DNA of 64,000 nucleotides from Trichobilharzia regenti. Taxonomy: Eukaryota; Platyhelminthes; Trematoda; Strigeidida; Schistosomatidae. The stretch is from assembly GCA_944472135.2 (NCBI GenBank), contig OX235267.1, forward strand, positions 34,193,312-34,257,311, in the 5' to 3' direction. The translations under genes were made by a program, and so were the position numbers. The notes beneath the pieces were generated by a model. That model made no database searches and had not been told where the DNA came from. It saw only the letters and a list, made by a program, of their open reading frames with translations. Of the stretch, positions 50,801 to 59,800 are shown piece by piece. The number at the start of each line of letters is the position of its first letter. Within the stretch, counting starts at the first letter, position 1.

Positions 50801-53800
50801 ACCATGTGCATGGTCGGCGAGAGGAGTCCTAACCACTGTGCCACCGATGCATATATATATATATATATATCAGTAGAATCTGACGCTGCGTCGATGGCTT
50901 AGTCAAACCCTATTTTACAAATATTTGAAATTAGAAACTAGGTGAAAACATCTGTCATCAAAACCGTTCAGTCCTTTCATATTTTAATCTTTTTATGACC
51001 ACTAATCAGATATTTGATGGTGTGAAATATTCACATATCATGAATTAAAAGTCAATCTGAACGAAGAATATTCTTTTCAATAATTTCTCCTCTTCAGGTT
51101 CTTAGAGTTATAAAATATAATATTTGTTGTCGTTACAATAAAGGCCAGTTAGTTATGCGGCGGATACATTTGTAACTTAGATTAACAGATTAGTTATTGG
51201 GTGTCAAAATAAATAGTCATATTTGTGTAACAAACGTGCTAGGCTGAAATCGATTAGAAATATTGTAAAACGGGAGACAATAGTGGTGGTTAATGATAAT
51301 GGAATTGTAGAGTGTGGGGTAGGAAAATTGACAAATCAGTTCAAGGTTATAAAAGGTGTCAGGTGAGTGGTTAGTACAAGGTGGGCTGTGTTAAACAGGA
51401 GATAGTAAGACTGCAATGAGAGGTTCATAATGAAATAACGAATATGTGAAATGAAACAGGTGGAGGCATATATTCAGAAAACAGATAATATCACTAATAA
51501 TAAGTCTAGATAGTATAAATGAAAATTCGACAGTATAGACGGAATGTTTGCATGAAGGGCATAAATTGTATAATAATAATATTTGTAACAATAAGAAAAG
51601 TAAAAGAAAACAAAAAAACCAAGAGGGTTAAGGAGAAAGAGCACTCTTGGTGAGAAGAAGAATCATCAATCCAAGGTTGGCCACAGTAGGAACAGCGTCT
51701 GGAGGTGTTCTTTTTGGATACAAAGTTCCGGTTTAGTCGATCTTATTGCAACACCTTCAGCTATGTGTAGGAGACGTAAGCGAACTGTGTCTATCCTTCA
51801 CTAGCCGTCCAATGTTCACCCAGCAACTCAAAAATGTCTTACGTAACCTTAGCTCTTCTTCATGCATATACCATTTCAACTGTTCCTGCGATTCAAGTTA
51901 TATAGGGTGTATGATTAGGCAGGTTCGTCTACGGGTTCGAGAACACTTACCAGCTTGGTTCAGCAGGGGGGGGGGGGAATTAAGTGCATGAAAAGCTCAA
52001 TCCTGTCACACCTGGTCGATACCGGACATCGCATCGATGTCAACACAGCTTTCAGAGTTATATACCAAATTCCGAAGTCGTTAACACGTACAGTTTGATC
52101 ATGAGTTGATATCAGTTAGAGAACATTGGAAAACCTGCAGAGAGTGCTGGACAGCTGTTCAATCGTATTTCTGAACTCTTCACTGAAAGCACCCATTAGG
52201 CGTTCGAAACTTAGGTGTTCCGGTTACCAGGCGTGCTTGCAGGCCGTTTAACCTATCGGACTCAGTTCAATGATCCATGAATTCCCAATTCTACCTTTTC
52301 ATAATATTTAGCTCAGTTGTTAGTCAGTGTTATAGACGAGTTACTGATCACTTCTCTGAATTGGTGGACGCTGCTGGTCACGACTTCTCACCCCTGTATG
52401 CAGCCAGTCGCTGGTACGCATCAGATTAATTATTAAGTGTTAGTTAGCAGGGATTTAATTGGTTATAGATACTGTTTCATTTCTATACGAAAGTCAAAAT
52501 AGCAGTTGTAGTAAAGGAAAATTTGTTTTTAACGAGGTCAACAACTAGCCCGTATGTTCGTGAAGAGGTTAATAGGTTTCAAAATTATTTCCTTTCACAG
52601 AATAAAATATAAGGAACAACAAGCTGAAGCTACATAATATAAACACAAATAGAAACAAGAGACCTCTCGAAGATAAACTTGAATCTAGTCGAGGAATCTG
52701 AGTAAATCTTCCATTTCTTTCTCCCGAGAAAGGATGAAAACTCACCGAGGAGATCTATTCATAAAAAGCCTATGTGGAACGAAGAGTTTTTCAATTTTTA
52801 AAGAAAGACTGTCCTTAAAAAGATTTTGCTACTGAATTTCGAATTCAAAAGTGATACACAGGCGGAAGGTCTCAGAAAATGACTTTGGAAATAATTCATT
52901 TCAAAACATGGTTCTTTACTAGATTACGAACAACATTATTATATGGAACACTATTACCCCCAGAGTGTTGCGATTCCTCAAATCAAAGCTTATATACTAG
53001 TTCACCAATTGTTTTGAAGTTAAATGCATTGGATGTACCATGCACCTGCTCATAATTCACTCCAGTGAACACTTTCCGGTCTCGAGAAATTAAGTCTGTC
53101 ATCAGTTAATTAGCAAAACATCTTGTGAGCCGAAAATACCGTGCTCCATTTCCTACATCCTTCAGAGTGTCATATAAGATCCAATCAAATTTTATTTAAG
53201 ACATCTGGTAATAGCTGAAGCATTGACACTTCAAAAATTCAAGCTAATTAGTTGCATTTAAAAGAAGTACGCTCAGTTTTGTCTTTAGCACTTCCCGATA
53301 AGTATCTTAATTTCTCAAGAGAATTGTTGCACGATTACACTTTTTGTCTGAATTTCCTGTTTATTTTTCTCCTTAGTAACTGTACTAATATTATGTAACT
53401 TTGTTTTTTGTTTCATGTATCTTGACGTCAGACGTTGTCACATTTTTTTACGTTTACGAATGTATGGCCTACTTGGTGACTTAATCTATAGGCGAAGAAT
53501 TTCCTTCCCTGGAAATGCCTCATTGCTTTTACTTATTTCTCATTTGATGTAATTCCACTAATGAGAAAAACAAAATTTCTAGCAGAAATATATTTTTCAG
53601 ATTTTTGATTTGCAGGAATTTCATTAGTTTTCATGTGAGACTCCATCAAGAACCAAAATAATTTGGAGAAATAATAAAATTAGAGAGCACTGGTGTAATG
53701 TGTCTAGTTCTATCTTCGGTGCAGACTGAATTCTGTCAGTCAAGTTTGCAATATGGCCACCATACTACTAGATGCCTAGTTATCACAGTGCAATTTGAAT

Positions 53801-56800
53801 TTTTGATATTAGGGGGTTGGAGGCAATCGGCAAGCAGGAAGTCTTGAACCTAGGTTTCACGATAGCTGCCACTCATCAGCAAGGCTTATCTGCAACCGTG
53901 AAAGAACTCATGTTCCTTCTGAGATTCGCGAAACCTAGTTTCAAGGCTTTTTGTATGCCGATTGACACAAACCATCTAATACCAACGGTGTACAGATATG
54001 ATCTCACTGAAGTAAACTAATCTATAATATTCAGATGATCAGTCTAACGTATTTCTGTGATCCATTTATTTTGTTGATATCTTTTGGCCTATAAATTTTC
54101 ACCTCACTTTAAATAATTACCTGTTGCATGGACTTGAATGAGTTCCGTTTTGAAATGAGATCGTAGCTGCTACAGTGTTACTGATTAAGTTGTAACAAGA
54201 TTATTTTGGAGGAATTTGGATCACTGTATTATTTGTTCACCACTTATCTGGAGTCTCAGTAGTCTGGTAGATAACTAATTGTCATTTATAAACACTGGGT
54301 GCCAGGCTCGACTCCCCATGTGAATGACATGACTAATTCGAATGTGATCGCTTCCGGCTGGCTGGTTCTGAATTATATTGCATCGCTTAATACCTTCATA
54401 ATTTTATGCGAAGAATTTTATCACTATGATAGAATGCAATTCCACATAAAGTAAGTCTATTTGATACAACATACACCGCTACGGTGTTCATAATTCGTTG
54501 ACCTCTGGCGCACAAGTTACTGTTCACATTTATATCATTGCGTTCATACAGCTCTGTGGCTTGTTTTATATAGTTTCAAAGGAAATGAAATTTTAACGAA
54601 ATTTTTCACGTATTCCAAAATGGTACTGTATTATACCTATTAGATTTGTTACAAGATTTCATCGTAAGCTGACATCGGTTAGAGAACCATTTGAAAACGT
54701 AGTTGTACTGGACAGCTTTTCTGTCCTAGTTTGGAACTCTTCAGAAGTACGCCCAACCGTGGTTCAAGCCCAGGACCTTCTGGTTACAAGGCGAGCTGGT
54801 AGACCATTCAGCTACTGTGACCTGATTTATTGGCCCATGAATCCCAACTTCTGCCAATTTACTATATACGAGGATTCGGATCCTAGGATCCAAATGACAA
54901 TGTAATTTTTTAAAATTGTTTATCTAAGTCTCATCCGATTTTTGACTGCATCCCAATAGATGCATTTGAATACTTGAGTTATTGAAAAACAGTTAAGCTC
55001 TTTGATGCATTTGCATAGCGTTATTAGAAAGACGAATTTATCCGACCAAACTGGGCTCTGGGTTTGCTATGTACATGTCGGACAATTTGAGCACAAATTT
55101 ACCTATCACTTCACTTATTACCAAAAATGATACGCCCACTAAAAATATTAAAAATATCATAAAATTAAAATCATAATAGGGTCGCTACTCCATTATGGAT
55201 ATAATTTTATTTTGATAAAATCATGCAGTGTTATTCAGTAATATTTACCGATGACTACGTTTCGAGCACAATTTATTACTGCTCATAATCATATCAAGGC
55301 ACTACTCACACAACTTTCTTGCTTCGTTTACATACATGAGTAAAACTTGATGGTTAGACATTTGAATAAAATCAATATAAGATAATGTATATTCGGAAAC
55401 AGAATTAGTGTTGTCAACAAAATACAATACAATAAGTTGGGTGGCACTGAAACCTAAAAATTCACTCAGAGACAAGCTCTGCAGACTAAAAGACTCGATG
55501 GACCCAAATAAACAAAACAATATAATTTACAAAATGCCTTGCAATGACTGTAAGATCAACTGGTATAGGTAAAACCAGTAGATTGGGGATAGTTAGATTG
55601 TGAGAGCATAAGAATTTCTCTAAGTTAAAATAAGAAATTTAGAAAAAATAAACTAAGCATTCGCACTGCATGTATTAACACAACCACACAAAAAGGTGGC
55701 ACAGAGTCAAAATTCTAAAAATTAATATAGTTAGGTGGAGAGCAAGAGAGATTGATTACTGAATCTTTGTTCATTGGGTCTACACACCCAACACCTGCAA
55801 TAGAGGTGATCCAATGTAAAAACTAGAGATATGGAAGATATTTTTACCAGTCGAATCAGAGAATAATAAATAAATAATGTTAAAATTTATTTCATTGCAC
55901 ATTATAACATTCTAACAAGTCATAAAAACACTCGTCTTATTTCCCATCCTATTGTATTTTACTGATAACACTAATTTTCCCATCAGGCTTAACTCTAATA
56001 TATATAACTTTACAAATAAAATACAAATATAAACTAATCATCGTATTTTGGCTATAGGATAATAAGATGGTGAATATAAATTGTGCAATTAGTCATAATG
56101 GTAGTGTGGTGAGAGCAGGCTGCTAGCCAAATCGGTAGACATTAATATTTATGTCCCAAATGTTGGTCATGAGGAAATATGAACAAAGACTGATTCAACA
56201 ACCAACCACAGCAGACTTTGCGTAGGCGGATACAGTTAACATATAGATAATCTGACATTCAAGGAACAGTCACAAAGAGATGCAAGTTTAGCTTTCTGTG
56301 AGAAACAACTAACCATCCAGCTCAGAGAACAAAACCACATCAAAATCATCCACCTGAGCTACAAATCTTCTCTATAATATCTGAAACAACCAATCAAAAG
56401 ACTCCGTTTGTTTGTTTGAATAAGCTATAATAATGTACATGAAAATATATAAATAAGTGTTGATTTTCTTAATAAATGATCTGTTGCCTGATTCTTGCCT
56501 TATGTTGTTACAGTAGTACTGATAATAGCAATAATAATGATGATAGTTTTATCAATAATAAGGATGAAAAAGTGAGGCAATCTGTGATAACACGAATAAT
56601 GAAAACCAGTATGATTAAAGAAACAATTGTTCAGGTGGAAGTAGTCGATAAAGGCTAGTAAAAACAAATGAACCGATTAAGTAATGCTAGACTGATTGTA
56701 AGGGAAGTAAATGAGACACGTTTTTAATGAAGATGTGAAAAGATTAAGGGATGATAAGAAAGGGGTTGAAAATATAAACAAGGGGTGGTGTAGAAGTCAT

Positions 56801-59800
56801 TAGTTGGTTATGTCTTAATGGGCCAAGCAAGGGAGGGATAATGGCTGTACGAACTTCTTTTGAATGCATAGTTTAGGTTTAATAGTTCGAAAGCCTATCG
56901 CCTCAGCTGTGTGTGCAGTAGACGAATCGATGTCTGTTAGAAAGATTCTGTGGGATACGATGAATTACTTTGAAAGCTCTCGTTTTCTCGACTACATGAC
57001 CACTATAAATTAAATGTGACAAAATTGAGCCATGGATTGTTTTGGTCTGTGCATTGCCAAACCATAATGGGAGATGTTCACTAACACTTTGGCTAAGCTG
57101 TCTAGTAGTAAGCCCAACATAACTGTCACCATAGGTGCAGTTGAATTGATAAATGCACATAGATGTGGCAAAACTATCTAGCTTATCCTTCGTTTGCGTC
57201 CCGATCATTCGTCGGCTAGAGAATGACAAACATAGGTGTGCTGCGTAAAATGTTCTTTGTATACTCCTTGAAAGTCTTCGGAATAGAATCTCACTTGATA
57301 AGTCACCATTAAACTGTAACTTAATAAATAGAGGCTTTTTACGTGCAGCCAGAGTCTCAGGTTTCATTTACTATCAGTATCTCATTTACTTCCCTTACAA
57401 TCAGTCTAGCATTACTTAATCGGTTCATTTGTTTTTACTAGCCTTTATCGACTACTTCCACTTGAACATTTGTTTATTTAATCGTGCTGTTTCTTCATTA
57501 TTCGTGTTATTACAGATTGCCTCACTTTTTCATCCTTATTATTGATAAAACCATTAGTAATACTATTATCATTACTACTATTATAACTAATTGCACAATT
57601 AATATGCACCATCTTATTATCTTATAGCCAAAATACGATGATTAGTTTATATTTGTATTTTATTTGTAAAACACTAATATTCATTCCGAATGTACTTTAT
57701 CTCCCATTCAGTTTCACACAAGTCTTACATTGATTTTATTCAGATGTCTAATCAAATCATACTCATGCATATAAACGAAGCAAGAAAGTTGTGTGAGTAA
57801 CTTGATATGACTATGGGCAGTAATAAATTGTGCTCGAAAAGTCGTTATCAGTAAATATTACTGAATAATAAATACTACACTGTGTGATTTTATCAAAATA
57901 AAATTGTATCTTTAAATGAATTATACCCTACCACAATGAGTAATCTTTTTCCTTGTATCAGTGTTATTACTCTTCTTATTTCTAAATGCCTTATAATTGC
58001 ATTTATCTTGATTAACCTTTCATTTTTTCATATAAATTCACGTGACTAATATTTGTTTCATCAGATTGTCCGGAATTTATTGAACAAATGCATTACATTT
58101 GTCAGATAAACTTTGTCTTTTATGGGGTTTTTTCGCAAAGTATGTGACACCAGATCTAGATAAATCCCTATATTCTGTTCTTCATTTATCGATTTCAATA
58201 ATTTCGGTGTAGATTTCGTCACTGGCCAATATCAGTTCAAGACGCCTTACATACGATGAAGTATACGATGACTATTTTATCCCAGTTTGGTACAATTTAG
58301 CATAATGCATTCATGAACTTACTAGGACCTGAAAGGAAGTCTTCAGGTCACGAGCCGGGAGCTTGTTAATTTCCTGAATCCTGACTTCTAAGAATCTGTG
58401 AGCTGGTATACATTAGTGACTCACTTCTAGATATATGTCTAGAATATCATTGAGATGTCGTGGCATCTAAGGTTCACTGTTTTTAGTGGGAAGCGGATCT
58501 TAACTGATGATACTGTCTGGTCGCAACGCTAGGCTGAAAAGTGATAAAGGTCAGAATTATGGTACCACTGAATTCCAACCACTTATCGTCGTAAAAGGCA
58601 TGTTTATTTCATAATCCGAAAGTCCTAGTTTCAATCTCTATTGAGCTCATACATGAATACTTCTAACGAACGCCAAGCTAATACTAAACAGCTGCTTGTT
58701 GCTCTGTGTTTTTTCAATCATACTTCAGCTTATATGAGTTTGTGACGAAATCTGCACTAGGATAATCCGAATCCTTTCAGATTAAAAAAGTACATACTTT
58801 GAAAATTATGCAACAATATTGTCGAAAGATGTTTAAATCATAATTTCACATTCCTTTTCTTTTATGTCTAACCTCTAAAGCATAGTGTGGTTTTTCATTT
58901 GAGCCTAATTGATAAGCGATTGTAGTTAGAACGCCTTTATCTGAAAAATACGGTCGACTGCCAATATTCCATAGCATAAATGCTCCAGTCCCATAGGTGA
59001 CTTTTACACCTGACACCTCTGATAAACTATCATCAGCTGACATTGATGAAGTCCATGTCTGTGCAACTAATGAGGCTTGTTGATCACCTAATATCCCATA
59101 GATTGAAATATCCTTCATAAGACATTTATTATCTTGAATTATTCCAATATATTCAGAGGAAGATAAAATTTTTGGAAGTGAATTTGGATTGATATGAAAA
59201 AATCTGTAATGAAAAACACATTTTAAAGGAAAACAATATGGAGAACAATATTATTCTGGATAAAAAAAATTCAAAATTAGAATAAATCATAAGTAAAAAC
59301 TCCTAAAACTTATTACAACAAACAAATTGGTTAGACTATTGAACATTCGACAGTCAGTTCATGCTGACGATGAAGACACCGAACAACCAGAAACAGCAAT
59401 CACCATCAACAGCAGAAATCGAAACAAAGTAGTCATTTCTTTTTACCTGCCATAGGTAGCATCGTTTCAACTACAGGTGGCAAGGATGACTATTCTCAAA
59501 GGATGGACTATAGGAGTAAAACATACCTTCAGTAATTTGAAATCAGTGTAGAAATATGCTGCACTCATCATCATGGAAGAAAATTCGAGTCTTCAACACT
59601 TATCTGAAATCATTTCATCATTATGTCGTTCGGAGACTTCATACACGCGTCATCAAAAGCATTACCAACAGGCTGCATAGTTTCACCAGCAGCTACCTTT
59701 CGTTCTGTACCAAAGACCGGGCAGGCAGTTGGAAAGGATGAGTCCCAAGGAACTCTGGAAGCTAACGAACGAAGTACCTAACACCTAACAAACCTGCAGA

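Larger units (their letters stand above)
55190..57935. mobile_element. Penelope-like composite with inverted ends
   Basis: Minus-strand sequence from 56720 down to 55190 recurs inverted and shortened at 57370-57935. Three matching blocks in order: 56510-56720/57375-57560, 55985-56110/57575-57680, 55190-55390/57725-57930. The outer block contains 'gcagtaataaattgtgctcgaaa'. Between the arms lie a minus-strand GIY-YIG frame and a decayed plus-strand one. Partial inverted terminal repeats are characteristic of Penelope-like elements. Confidence 0.75.

Noticed and set aside
53817..54020. Protein-like similarity with frames near 61.6 and 61.9 kb
   Set aside because: The shared residues come from copies of non-coding repeat C in several orientations, not from a gene family.
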